Shown here one piece after another: positions 1 to 13,300 of a stretch of 64,000 nt of DNA. Origin of the DNA: Xiphophorus maculatus (taxonomy: Eukaryota; Chordata; Actinopteri; Cyprinodontiformes; Poeciliidae); the NCBI RefSeq assembly GCF_002775205.1, contig NC_036456.1:6463463-6527462 (forward strand), given 5' to 3'. A program made the position numbers and the translations under genes. The notes under the pieces are model-generated. The model saw only the letters and a list, made by a program, of their open reading frames with translations, made no database searches and was not told the DNA's origin. The first letter of the stretch is position 1. Each line of letters begins with the position of its first letter.

Positions 1-3000
1 GGCGTCGCAGCTCTGCTGCCAGCAGACTCAGGCTCTGGAGCTCATCAAGAACAAAAAACGGAAAGATCCACGCTTCGCCCAAATCATCCAGGTCCGCACG
101 CTCACCGACTCCAGAACAACTGAAAAAAAAAAAAATAAGAATAAAATGTCTACCTTGTCTTTTTAACATACTTGGTCACATTCATATTTAACATCAGTTT
201 TAACATTTAGATTTAAGTGATTTAATATCCTAAAACTGGAAAAATAACCTGGCTATAGATAAGATTTCTGTTGAGGAATAAATTTCGACATCCCTTCCTA
301 TTTTTTATTCTCATTTAAAATGGCTGATTGCTACATCACTATTGGATGCGCTGCTCATGATTAGAGCGTAATTGCTGAGCATTTGTATGGAGGTTTGACC
401 TTTTATAAAACTAAATAAACCTTTAGCATGGTGTCCTTGTGACTTTTAAGGTGGCGATACAAAGAGTTGCTGTTTTACAAATCTCCTCTTGTCGGACCTG
501 TCTTTCTCCCCAAACATAATTTAATTCTTTAAGAAAACATAAAAAAGACAAAGGTTCCGCTGACGTTTTGCTGACATGTCTCCGGCTCAGGAGTGTGAGG
601 CGAGTCCTCAGTGTCGGAGGCTGCAGCTCAAGGACCTGCTGGTGTCCGAGATGCTGAGACTCACCAAGTATCCTCTGCTGCTCGACAAGATCATCAAATA
701 CACAGAGGGTGAGAGAGCAGGAAACGATCTCTAAAAGGAAGTCGAAAACAGTCGTACTAGCATTTAATTTCCTGATATAAATACTTAATTTTCTTGTGAT
801 AAAGAGTTATCTTACCTGTGGTTTTATGAAGATAACGACTTCATTTACCTACGGTTTTCTCGAGATAAGTTGATTTGATTTAAAAACGAGTTACATTTTT
901 GGGAAAACGTCGATGCGAGCACATTCGCTCTCAGCTTCCATTGAAACCTGCTCATATCTGTTTTGGGGTTTTTTTTTTGGTTGTTTGTTGTTTTTTTTTC
1001 TTCAGGCGGGTCATCGGACCTCCCGTCGCTGCAGCGTGCCCAGGCTTGTTGCCGAGGCATTCTGAAGGCGGTCAACGAGGACGTGAGGGAGACGGAGCAC
1101 CGGCAGCGCCTCAGTCAGTACCAGCGCCGGCTGGACGCCGCGCCTCAGTTCAAGGTGGGGCCAAACGTTTTTAACTTGCCGCCCTCGTAGCTGTCCTCTA
1201 TTCATCAAACACCGTTTAAAGCTTGTTCTTTCCTCACAGAGTCTGGACCTCACCACGAAGAGAATGATTCACGAAGGTCCTCTAGTCTGGAAGATCGGCA
1301 AAGACAAGCAGATAGGTCGGTATTCCTCCCGCCGATCGGCTGACGTCGGCCGTGGCGTCCGTCTCATCTCGCGTCCGCGCTCGTTCCTCAGAGATCCAAG
1401 CGCTGCTGCTGTCGGACTGCATGGTCCTCCTCCAGAAAGGCCCCGACGACCGGCTGCTGCTTCGTTATCCGTCCCGCTGGATGGGCGGAGGAGGAGGGGT
1501 CATCACGGACACCAAGACCTCCTTCAGTCCCCTGGTGAAGCTGGACTCGCTGCTCGTCCGCTCCGTAGCTACAGGTACGGTCTTTGCTAAAGTTTGGACG
1601 TCCTTTTCTTTTCTCTCTCTCTGTTTTTTCTTTCCCAATAAAATGACAACGTTTGGGTACCTTTTTTTTTTCTAGACAAAAAAGCTCTCTACATCATCAG
1701 CACCAAAGAGACGCAGATTTACGAGCTGGCGGCGGGGTCGCCGTCTGAGAAAGACACGTAAGCGGATTTCTTCTGCTCAAGAAGACGCGACGGGCAGACG
1801 GACATTCTGCTTCTGTTCACCTTCAGAAGTCACGTTTTGTCAGGATGGTTCGCTAACTTTTTTTTTTTGCTATTTGATTTACAGCTGGAAGGATTTACTT
1901 GAAAAGACCATTAAAGCTTCAGCTCCACAGAGCAATCACGGATCACTTCCTGCATCGTGAGTATATATGTCGAGAATAAGAAACAAGGGGAAAAAACAGT
2001 CCCTTCATGTTCCCAGTTTTTAGCTACATCGCATGTACATGTATTCATTCGGTATGTGTATTGTTTTTTCCAGTTCTCCCAGCCTCCGCAGCATTTCACC
2101 TGCCTTAACTGAAGGTAAAATATCTTGACGGAGAAGGGGGAAAAAACTTTTAATATAGTGTTTTCCGGCTATTCTTACGATCTCAGATATACAGCAACAC
2201 TTACAACACATTAGTGTCGCTGTTATAAAAAAAAAAACTAAACTAAAATTCAGAAGCTGTGTCCAAAACTTAATTAGTAGCTCGTATATTCAACCTTCAG
2301 CTGCAGGAACTCAAGGTTTCTATTTTTTTTTTACCCAATACCCTGCTATAGTTCCACAAAAAAAACTATTTTCCTGCCAAAACAAATATGCGAGTTTCTT
2401 GCAAATTTTCCCAAAAGAATGTTCAAAAGCATCAGGCCTAACTGATGCTAACTCCCACCTGCAGGTGGCAGTATTTCATACTTCTACATTTACTTGATGT
2501 CCAGTTAGCTGTGAGCTATATGACCAATAATAAAAAGTCACATTTACCGTCATAAATAAGCTTAAAAATCACAAAATGTCTTGCAAATATTTCTAAATTA
2601 GCGCCACAAATTCTGTGATTTTAATTGCAAAGGATCCCAGAAGGAATTCTGAAATCCTGCAGGGACTGATAAATGTGAAAAGAAGTTCAGCATTAATTCA
2701 TTTTCAGAAATAAGTATTGAATGCAGAGACAGAGGTTTATTAGTATTTGAAAAATGTAATACGTCTAATCTATGCATTCTGGCACAACTGGCCCTTGAGA
2801 ACAGTCCTGACCTTGCTAGGACCCAAAACTGAAAATGAATATGACCGCAACACTATACGGACACTTTGTCAGCACTAATGAAGGATAACTCACCTCAGCT
2901 TGCCAAATGCATGAAGTGGCTCTTACAGGAGGACTGGCTGGCCTATTTTCTGGCTGTTTCAGCTAATAACAATTGACCATTTGGGGTCACTCAGAGACTC

Positions 3001-5103
3001 TGTATCGGGTATGAACCTTTCAACCCAACATGGTCAGTCGCCTATTAAGTTTGAACGATTCAAACTGGTTGGCAGCTAGAGTTCCGACTACGTTTGTTTC
3101 TAGGGACAAAAACCGCAGAAAAAATTAACATTAAAACGCAAAATTCTTACATTTCTTTTATTTGTTTCTAATCCACCAGTCCATCCTGAGGAGGAGCAGT
3201 CGGAGTTTATCGGGAGCCACGTCTCCGCTGACGACGGCATGCTGGGTGACCGTCCCACCGACCAACCTGAAGCCAACAGCAGCGATGAGGACCGGGCAGT
3301 GGGCGTGGCCGAAGCGGCTCTGCACGACGGTGGGGAGAAATCGGAACGCAACGGAGTCAGAAAGCAGCATTTTGGGTTGATGTTGGACTTACTGTTGTTT
3401 CGCCTCCAGTGGAAACGCTGCGGAGGCTCCTATTGCCGGACACGGACGAGGACCGGAGGAGCCACGATACGGACAGCACCCCCACCAACACCATGAGCAA
3501 CGGGAACGCCGACGGACGACAGCAGGACTCCCTGGAGACCGTCCTGGACCTCTGCCTGAGCGAGCCGGAGCCCGGGCAGCCAGAGGCCCCGCCCCCAGAA
3601 AGCAGGCAGCCCAGCGCCAAGGTGGTGCGGAGAGGTAAACGGATTGCAGGGAAGACGGACGTCGACTCCGATCTCTTAATCCTCACCTGCTGATGATGAT
3701 CAAACCGAAGGCGACGTTTTGTCTTTGGAATCTGGGTGTCTTTGCATGTTTCCTTTCAACTTGTGATTATAATTTTCTTTCTCTCTCTTTTTTTTTTATC
3801 TCATTTGCTTGCAACAACAAAAAAAACCCACAAAACATGCTTCTTCTTCCTCCCCCTTCTTTCACCCTTCCACACACTTTTCCTTCACACACACACATCT
3901 ATCCTCTGCGTAGCTATGGTTGCGGGTGCTCCTCCTCCTCCTTCTTCTCCTTTTGCCCCTGACGGCACCGCCGGCGATGTTAGCCTCCCCTCCGATCTGT
4001 CGTCGCATTCTAGAGGCGAGGCCGACACGCAGGGTAATGGAGACCGAACCTGCTGCAGTTGTCACGAGACCACTCTCAAATATAACCAAATATAACCTTT
4101 GATTCGGGCGACGGCGGTCGAGCTAAAGTCGCTTTTCCACTCTCTTAGGGAACTTCTTCTACCTGGTGATGCCGTTAGACCAAGGAGAGAGCGTCACCGA
4201 CGACCTCCCCGACCCTCCTACACCCACCGCCAGCCACTTCCCTCAACCTCCACAGGAAGTGTCGTCACCACAGACTCAACTGGAGGAGAAAGAAGAAGAA
4301 GAAGTAGTAGCGGCCTGCTGCACAGAGTTCATCCAATCAGATTCAGAAACTATGCAAATGGAAGTAGAGTTAGAGAAAGACGATAATGACAATGACGGTG
4401 AGGGTGTTGAAACGGACCCGCCTCCAGCTACACAACAGAGTCACGTGATCAGAAACGCGGATGAGATTTTTCTCACCATCGAGGGCCTGATGAGCAAGTT
4501 GCACAAGCTGAAGGTGAGTTTCGTTTCTTTCGTTGCCCCTGTGTAGGAGCCGAGACGATCCGGTTCAAACGGCAGCGTTCAGAAGTATTAAAAACGCTCC
4601 AACTTTTCCAGTTTTTCTCAAGTTACGACCAAAACATGGAGAATTCAACTGGTTGGGTTGGATTTTATTTAGGTGAGGTTGAACACGTTCACCGATTAAG
4701 CTTTTGGTTGATGAAACATTGTTTTTCTGCCTCTGCCTTAATTTAGAATTGGTCCAAATTTTGTAATTTGCAAATAATAAACAATGCAGTCTGAAAGCTC
4801 TTTAATTCCAACTTCCACCCGCCATGTTGAATTCCTTCTTCTCTGCGTAACGGATGAATGTGATTCTGTTTAGAGCGTTCTATTTAGATTTTGGGTTCGT
4901 TTACAGAAGTGCACTTAAGAACAGTTCCCAATGTTTGCGTTGACGTTTCGATTCCTTTGCAGGAAATCGAGAAGGCCCACCACAAGCTGCTAGAATCTCT
5001 CAGAGATCCCTCCCTCAGCCAGGAGTCGGAGGACCAGCCGTGTCGCTCAGCAACCGTCTCCAGGACGCCGTCCATGGACCGCAGCTCAGGAGACGGTTTG
5101 TGA
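1..5103 (+). CDS. arhgef11: ARHGEF11 (PDZ-RhoGEF) 3' half: end of DH domain, PH domain, C-terminal tail (5' part outside window)
   Basis: Rho guanine-nucleotide exchange factor of the RGS-RhoGEF group, which links G12/13-coupled receptors to RhoA. Phase-consistent exons: 1-91 (partial), 591-708, 1006-1154, 1240-1315, 1392-1574, 1676-1757, 1885-1956, 2074-2114, 3180-3329, 3410-3634, 4149-4513, 4963-5103. The first three give the end of the DH domain, with CRRLQLKDLL and LRLTKYPLLLDKI as the family hallmark. Exons 1240-1956 give the PH domain (MIHEGPLVWKIGKDK, FSPLVKLDSLLVRSVATDKKALYII, QIYELAAG, TWKDLLEKT). The later exons encode an acidic, Pro/Ser-rich tail starting GNFFYLVMPLD and ending in a helical stretch (DEIFLTIEGLMSKLHKLKEIEKAHHKLLESL). 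ARHGEF11 is preferred over ARHGEF12/ARHGEF1 because the RSVATDK wording fits and ARHGEF11 and VANGL2 share human 1q23. The PDZ and RGS domains would lie upstream of the window. I see no frameshift. An extra cassette exon between 3634 and 4149 is not excluded. Confidence 0.9.
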
Positions 5104-5787
5104 GCGCCGTTATTTAGATGTTTGGCCTTTTTTTCTTTTTTTTTTTTCTTTAAAGCTTATTGCTTTGCATATCTAAGCATCTCTTTTTTTCTTTTTTTTT
5201 TCTTGTGGTTGCGTTTGCACCTAAACAGGTAAGGAGGGAAACCCGGGAGATCCCAGAATCCTCTCAACCGGATTCTGAGTGGGTGGGTTCGCTCGCTGTC
5301 GGCTGATCTCCACACGCGTCTGTAGGTTGAACACTAAGACGTCCGGCGGATCTAAACGCACATCTCGTTTTACGATGGGAGACGGCACGATGGAGATAGA
5401 TTATTGTTTTTCAAGGACGGAAGTCTGGAGAGAGAGAGACAGAGTGAGCTAGGGAAAAAAAAACAGGTAGCAGAAGAAGGGTGAAGAAGGAAGTTTGAAG
5501 AACTTGAAGTTTTTGGGGGAGAAAAAAATGACCAAGTTGGATTCTTGTGAAGGAAAAAAAAACAACAAGACTTGACGTGTTTTGTAGAGCTGGTTGAAGA
5601 AGCGGAGCAGAGAAGTGTTGAAATGTTAATGTAAGGAAATGTTCCTAGGGACCCGTCACCCCAGCACTTTACCCATAATGCATCTCTCCCCCCAAACCCA
5701 GCGCTCCCCAGTCGCGTTCGGACCCGACCGGGGAGCAGACGACAGTACGTTTCACGGCCGAAGGACTGTGTCTGATTAATTCAGGTC

Positions 5788-5818
<31 letters not shown>

Positions 5819-8800
5819 GCACTGCGTAAGGAAAACCATAAGTCACACGAACACAAGCACCACTAAACTCACTAAATCACTGTGGAAAACTCTACTTTTT
5901 TAAAAATTCTTTTCACGTTTGGTTTCAGCTTTCATTGAAGCTGCAGGAAGGTGGAAGTGTTGCATTATTTCACTTTTTTGTTTTTGCTTTGCTTTGGGGA
6001 AACACTACTGCTCTATTTACTACTGAAGAAAAAAAGAAGCAGGTAGGTTTAATTTCCTTGCTTCCACGGCGTAAAGGGATCTCCGGAGATTCACACAGCT
6101 GCTCACGTCATGCCAGGTTGGATCATTTGGGGAGGTTTATGTTCACGTGAAATAACCAAATTTTTGGCACCGGCGGTGCTGTATCCCACGTCTGGTGTTC
6201 GGTCTGAACATGAGGGAAAACTGTAAGTTGTTCGTCCTGCGGTTAAGTCAAGTGTAAAGTTTTTAGGGAGAAGTTCGGAAAAAGCTCTGGGAGAAAAAAA
6301 ACGTATTTTTTTATCGTTAGTAAATACACTTGGTTTTGTGCATGTTAGCCTGTTAGCTTAGCATAAAACCGGAAGAAGTCACGTGTAAAAGACATTTTTA
6401 AAAATAACAAAGCACACCCGTGAGTACCTCAGAAGCTCGCTTGTTTATTTTATACAGATAATAACCCGACGAGTCATAATGTAATAGTTACTAGTAGCTG
6501 TGAATTTCAGTACATTTTCAGCAGAACTTGCTCAACGTTTTGCGTTGGTTCTGGTTTTGCGAAGTAGGGTTCTGTGCAGTCGGTACTTGATGCAGACTGA
6601 AAACAGAAGCATTTTAGGTTTTACATGTCCACATTTTTGATAAAACATTGGTAGCAGACCAACTCTTGCAAATGTCAAACGCAAAAGTAGCAGCTGTTTA
6701 GGTGCTAGCAGGGACCGCTACATTTTTGAGATTCTGGTTATTATATATTATGGCGGGAATTTACTTTAGTCTACACCCATCTTTGATTAGTGTTTGGATT
6801 GTATATGATCCAGCTGCAGGTCGGATACTGACCACTCGTAACGGCTTCACAGAACCCCACTAACAAGGAAATAAAGGTTGACATTTTCCTACACAGTCAT
6901 ACAAATATCGAGCTTAAAGCAATGACAATTACCAGCATATTTTTTTTTTTTTTTTAATAATTTTTCTGTTTGTTGGTGTGTAACTAATCAAAGTTTGAGC
7001 AACCTCCTGGTAAAACGTTTCCTCACATTAGCTTTTCAAATCAATTTACACTTTCGCCATTTTCACCCATTTTGCTCTGTCCCATTTCCTGGATTGAAAA
7101 AAAAAAACCATTTCATACCCATACAACTGAAAATACCTATCGTTTTATTTATACATAATCTTAAAAATGCTCAAGTCTAATATATCTATAAATTATTTCC
7201 TTAATATTTGTTATCGCACCCTACTTCCATTAACAGTAGTTCTAATGTTGACTCTTATGAAATGTTGACGCCTGATTGAGCCACCAGAATAACTGACGGC
7301 TCTCCTGCCACGCTAGTTTTAGACGCATAACTTGCGCATTGTTAGCGGGGTTTAGTTAACAGCCATGGTTCTCAAAGAGGGTACGAGCTGACACAGTCAG
7401 TAAAAAAATGGAAGTAGGGTACATAACTACTAAAATTAAAAACTTAAGAAATGGCGAAGAGGCCAAGTGAGAAGCACACGCTAGCATGTAGCATCAAGCT
7501 ACATCAAAGCAAAACCCGACGTTAGCATGTAGCATCAAGCTAACGGTTTTCCGTCTTGAGCTTGCGGTAGATTTATGTTGTTTTTCTTTCTTTATATGCC
7601 TGGTGTAAAAACAAAAAAACTATTCCTGGAGCGCCCGTTGGGAGTTTTTTATTTTTTATTTTATTTAATATATGTATTGAAATGAGATTGATCCTGGGTG
7701 AGACCTGAACGCAACATCAAGAGACGCTAAAAACCAAGTGCTTTTCTCCTCTTCTTTTTTTTTAACCGAATCTCCACTAATACATGCTACATATTTTTTC
7801 TTACTAATTTATATTTTTCTTTACATTTCTCACAGAAACGTATCCGAAACACACGGGAGGGGTTTATTTCCGAGCTGTTATCATTATTATTATTGGAAAT
7901 GATTTCCATCTTCCAAAACCGACGCTGTCACACTACAGCATCCTCTCCAATGTGTTGTCAGAACCTGGTTTCCTTTCTGGTGGTGTTCACACTCTCTGAA
8001 GGGGGAAACAGGACTACAGTAGCATGTGTATAGATGTATGAAATGGAGCTGAAATGGGAAGAAAAAAAAAACTGAGAGAGAGACAGATTTTTATCGCAGC
8101 TGATCCTGAAAAAACTTGCAAACTGGATCGTAAAGTTGGAAAGTGATCTACCAAAGTGAGGCGTTGAAGGGAACATTTTTTGTTTTGTTTTATTTACCAT
8201 TTTGGCTGCTGGGAGTGTTTTTTTTCTCCCAGCACTACAGACCAGCAAAGGGATGTTTTTGTCAGTACTCAGTTTTGAAAATTCAGCACAAAAACGGCCC
8301 CCGCTCTCCCAAAAGAAAACCCACGACCCCCGCTGGTCTGCATCAGCTGAAGTCAGGATCAGTTTCCATCTAAATATCTTTCATCTCGTCTTTTCTCCTC
8401 TCCGTCTCTACTACTCAACTACAGTGGTTGTACTTTCTGTTTCTACCTCTACACTTTTGAATCTTTCTTTTCGTTGTATTAACTTGTACATTGGCATCAA
8501 TGTTGTGACCCTAACTGGCTGAATTAAAAACGGCTCAAACTGAGGACCCTTTTTTTAAAAAAATAAACAAAACATACATACATATATGTCGTATTGCACA
8601 AATAAATTTCCCTGCACAGTGCAAACTACTGTATGCATAAACAAATCTTTAATTCCCATCTCATTGTCTTTTTATTTGGTCTCGTCGGTCATGTGTAATA
8701 TAGAGAAATCCAACCCACTTGTTTTATAATGTTAATTTTTTTTTCTGTTCTGTAAAGCCTTAGTTCTTGTATTTGATTTTTATTTTTGTAGACATGATTT

Positions 8801-8825
8801 TAATAAAAGGATGCATAAATTATTT
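5104..8825 (+). other. arhgef11: ARHGEF11 3' UTR (with possible terminal intron 5100-5228)
   Basis: About 3.7 kb without supported coding exons follows the stop. It is AT-rich with homopolymer runs and an ATT trinucleotide run near 5797-5818. Several poly(A) signals are present. The most distal good one is AATAAA at 8802-8807, and earlier ones lie around 8560 and 8600. A strong donor (gtgagc at 5100) and an acceptor (acag at 5225-5228) suggest an optional intron around the stop. The extent of the UTR is inferred. Confidence 0.55.
8802..8807 (+). terminator. Likely polyadenylation signal of ARHGEF11
   Basis: A consensus AATAAA hexamer is followed by T/G-rich sequence (tgttttgttttgttgt). It is the last good signal before the region upstream of VANGL2. 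Confidence 0.5.
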
Positions 8826-10239
8826 TCTGTTTTGTTTTGTTGTAAAAGATGGATGAGTTTGTTAGCTGCACAGAAGGCAAACAGATCTTTGTTTCTGGTG
8901 TTTGTGTTTTTGTGAGATTAAAACGATGAAACTGGAAAAGAAAATACCTTGTGTGGACTTTCATTGGTAAAAGAAAAAAAAAGGTTTATTAATAAAAAAA
9001 TATTCCTTATGTTTTTAGTCAGTGCTGGATAAACGGTGTGCGGTTGGCACGTAAAGGAGCTGGGGATGAACTGCGCGATGTGCTCAGCAAAGCAGAAGAG
9101 CGTCACCTTCAACCAACAGTGCAGACAAAACCGGATATGCGCCTTCAAAATAAAACCGAAACGTTTGCGAAGGACACAAGTGAATAACTTCCCTACGAAA
9201 ACCACTAGGACCCTGGATGAGTCTGATTGTGACGTAATTACGCACAGATTTAAACCAGCGCGCGTTTTGCCAATAATTCGATCGACTTGCATGTAAGTGA
9301 TTTATACCGAATGGCCACCAGAGGGCGGACGTAAAAATTATTTTTGAGTCGATGTGGTATCTACCAGGGTATTTGACAGTAATTCAATATATTGTCTATA
9401 ATATTATCTTGCATTTAAGCTGCCGTGGTTTTGCTGAAGCGCCATCACAACATGGCGCTGCCACCGCCATGTTTCACCATGGGAATAGCGTATTCAGTGG
9501 TTCTTCAGCACATTTAAAGTATTTTGCGTACCACAACGTTCTGATCAGAGCCCGCATATTCGCTGGGTGATTTGTGGGAAAACTGCGAACAGGACTTCGT
9601 CTGACTTCCTTTGGACGGTATTTTGTCGAGTTCACAAGTAACATATTGTGACGGCCATGCTTTGTTGGGTTACCAGTGGAATACTCTCATACAGCAAGTT
9701 TCACATTTCAGTTTTGAAAAATACCAGCATTGGGTTGTCGTTTTCGGTCTACACTCACTAAACTTCTACATTTAGCTGCATAAGTTAATCACAAAAATCT
9801 TGATAAAATAAAAGTAAAATAAATGAGTCGAAATGTGAACAACCACTGTACCGTATTGACGGAGTGACTAAGAAAGAAAGATAAAGGAAGTACAAAATTT
9901 TTTTTTGTCTCAATGAAACCGTAACGTGCAGGACTTGTCATAAATTTCCAAAACGGCTTTTAATTCCAAAACCCCTGACCGGAAGTTGCACGTGAACCCA
10001 GTTTTGCCTGGACGCCTCTCAGCCCGGCGTTGTGTCGTCCACCCATCCCAACTCAGCGGGACTCCGGGACACAACAGATGCGCGAAGCCCCGCGATGAGG
10101 TGCTGGTAGCAGCCTGTTGAGGCGACGCTTTTGTGGGAGGGAAAACGTCCCACAAAACATTTCCCTTGGAAAAAATAATAAAAAAAACAACCGGTTGTTG
10201 CACTGCGAGCTTTGTGGTCGATTTGTAATTTTCGCCTTA
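8826..10239. other. Intergenic spacer between ARHGEF11 and VANGL2
   Basis: No supported gene. The sequence is unique-looking. Its right third (about 9950-10240) becomes richer in CpG, which fits promoter-proximal DNA of VANGL2. Short open frames here have no recognisable domain. Confidence 0.5.
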
Positions 10240-10386
10240 ATGGCCGTTGGAAACTGCGCGGACTGATGAGAAAGGACGTAAAGTGAAAGAGAAAAGGTGG
10301 ACTTTTTGGTGAGGGACGCCGCTGCTAACTAGCTCTTTGTGTCGGAGGCGTCTTTCTTCTTCTTCTTTTTTCTTTTGAGCAATAAG
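10240..10386 (+). promoter_or_regulatory. vangl2: Putative non-coding first exon / promoter end of VANGL2
   Basis: A CpG-enriched stretch ends in a consensus splice donor (aataag|gtaaga at 10386/10387). No ATG-initiated frame in it joins to the VANGL2 coding exon, so it would be 5' UTR. The transcription start is not visible and the left boundary is a guess. The link to VANGL2 rests on orientation and on the next coding exon having an acceptor upstream of its ATG at 14755/14756. Confidence 0.4.
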
Positions 10387-13300
10387 GTAAGACCACCCTG
10401 CGGGGTTTAGAGGCATGTCTTCTACATTTAGGCTGCTTGCTCACACAAGTTGCAATATGAAAACTTCCCACGAGTTTAGTTGTCACGCGTTTATATCTTT
10501 TTTCCAATTAATTATTATTATTATTATTATTGCCTTGATCTTCCAGTCGAGGACTGAGGAGACGGCAAACATCTCTGCGGCTGGACTAGAAAATGTTTGC
10601 ACGCTTACTGGTGGCGCTCACTGACGCGCACTCTCCGGCTTTAAGTCGCGCAAATTCGTGTGCGCGACTTTAGGCACCGCGCAGTTTTAAGCAGGCAGCT
10701 TTTGACTTTGCATTTGTGGGGGTTTGGTTTCACGGCGGTTGCATGCGCCTTTCCGGCTTGGGCTTGTTTAGCGAGTGGCTGCAACCAAACGCATCACTGC
10801 ACGATGGGTGTGTTTGCTTTGTCTCAAAAGGCAACTCTGCCAGTGCAAGCCGGGGCGGGGCGCGGTTGGCCCCTAGTAGGATGGTACTTTTTCTAAATAT
10901 ACAAACCTTAAGCAGGGAAGAGTTAGCATGTTTGAATAAGTTACATAATGTTTGTGTCACTAGGATTCCAGAGAAAGCTCCTTAAAGGACTAAAGCGGCT
11001 AAATAATTCTTTATCTTGTCTTTATTTAACCAGGAAGAAAACTCTTTGAGGTTAAAAATCTAATTTATAAAAGTGTCCTGGGCTATGCAGGACCAAAACA
11101 TGATGAAAACAAGACAGTTTCTATAATATAACATAATATAATATAATATAATAAATATAATGTTTTTGTGCTCTTGTTTCTAATGCCGCCCTGGGCGACT
11201 GCCCAGAGGACCCATTTCAAAAACCGGAGGTGAATGATTAGAGCTGCACAGCTATACCCTGGCAAAAAAGCAAATAATTATTTAACAATGATTTTATTTT
11301 AAATTTTTTTTCAAATCTTTCTTCTTTTTAAATCTTTGATTATCGTTATTATTTCTCTGTTTGTCGGGACTTTCTTTTAAGGTTTGACTCAACTGTATAC
11401 ACGAGTATAACAGACAGTCACAGACTTCCTCCAAGTCACTACAGCGTAAAATTGTACACATGCCTTCGTGAGATAAATCAAAACCTTTCTTTTTGCCATT
11501 CATAGAGCTAATTTTGAACAACAAACCTCCCACCTTTGAATGTACGGCAACGACATAACAGTGACAACTTTCTGGTAGTCAAATGAATAAAGTAAACACT
11601 ACTTTTATCCACAAAAGTTTGCTGTGAACTTTTAATTCTTGTTCTTGACGAACTTGCATTTCGTCAGGAACGCCAGAACGCAAAAACGACTGGTTTCCGA
11701 CTGATAACGGGCCAGTCAAATGGAAAGTCATGATCGCTGGACAGTTTCTGTGTACATCTGTAAACAGCTACGTTCGATACGTAGCTTCCGCGTTGCCAGT
11801 GAGGGGATCGCATTGTATGTGGAGCTGGTCTTGGTATCCAATGGGAATCAATATGTTTTGAATGAATTAGGAGAGGAGAAAGCTTGTTGCGCCAATCGAT
11901 AGGATTGACTCCATCGTGACTCGAGTGCCAGAGAGAGAGAGAGAGACACAGCTGGTTTTGTTTACATTCGCTCAGCAAGACGGTTGTGCTGAACTCAAGA
12001 AACACTCAGAGATATTTTCTCGCTCACGAGTACCTAACATGTCTTACTGTCATGTCCTTGACCTTAAAATACAAGTCGTTTTGTACCAGGCGATAAACAT
12101 CTAGATTTATTGTAGCAACTAAACACACTTCTTGACAGTCTGATTGAACCAGTACTCCAATATATGAGCATTTTCCTGAACTGCAGCGAAGCTCTAAATA
12201 TAATTTCCGTGTCATTCTTGGGAAACTAGGTTCTTAGGTCAATGGCATTTCTATTTTTAGCCACAAAATTATAGAAGCACTCTGATTTGTGTGACACTGT
12301 GTAATGGTGGAGCTATTTTTATCCTTTGTTTTCACCAGGAAGGCCTTAATTTATCATTTTTGTCCAATTGCAGCATGAAAATACACAAGCAACCATGAGA
12401 ACTAGCTCCTAAGTTTTCTTTAACTGTCATTTAGGTTATTATAAATGTCAGCAAAGGGAGTCTTGCAGGTTTACATTGAGAAACTTGTTTGTCGATATGA
12501 AACATCCTGCATTTCAAGGCCTCCTTCAAATATCACATTGCTTTTTAAAAAAATATCACTTAAAATGGAAAGCCCTCCAATTGTTGTAGATTCTCTATCA
12601 TCCTCAGTAATTCTTGTTCCTTTCACAGAAGGCAGCTGAGCTTCCTTTTCGTTTTTTTGTAGACATTCCATCGATCATTCGGAAAAAAATTTATTTTTGT
12701 AATTTCTGAACATAAGTCAGAAGTTTCAAGCTTAGAAGTCACAGTCAGAACTATAATCGCACTGATAGGGTGGCTAAAGTCACTAATTGGACTGTAAAGT
12801 TCATGACTCATGGACCCCACCTTCTAATCCGGTCAACGTCTGGGACATTGCCACTTGATTACGCCAACACCTGAGTTGTTTGGGTCACATGTCTCGAAGT
12901 GTGAATGGCTGTAAAACAGACGAGTCCTTAAAGGAACCTATTAGTGCGATTGTTCCTACTGCAGCAAATGAACCCCATACTTTCAACCCATGTTCAAATC
13001 TGACAAAGCACTTTGCATGAGAGATAAAATGTCTTCAGGAACTGAGAGGAGTCCATTTGGCTTCTCAACAGACACAGACCTTTTATGAAGAGGTCTAAAT
13101 CATTCGTTCCATAAACTTTTTGAAGGTCTTCCAAGACTTTTCTTGAACTGTAGCTGCTTTTACTCTCATTTTCTGTCCAGTACTTGTATCTGATTGTTTT
13201 AAGGGGAACTCATTAGATTTTTTAAGCCCTCAGGCCTAACCAGTCTGCTTAATTTGAACTAAGAGGCATCTATGAAAACCATTAGACAAAAATGAAACAA

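Noticed and set aside
3994-4034. Extra ARHGEF11 cassette exon between 3634 and 4149
   Set aside because: An acceptor and a donor can be found but the length does not keep phase 1 to phase 1.
9036-9296. 86-codon open frame in the ARHGEF11-VANGL2 spacer
   Set aside because: No recognisable domain, no splice partner, no signal of coding bias.
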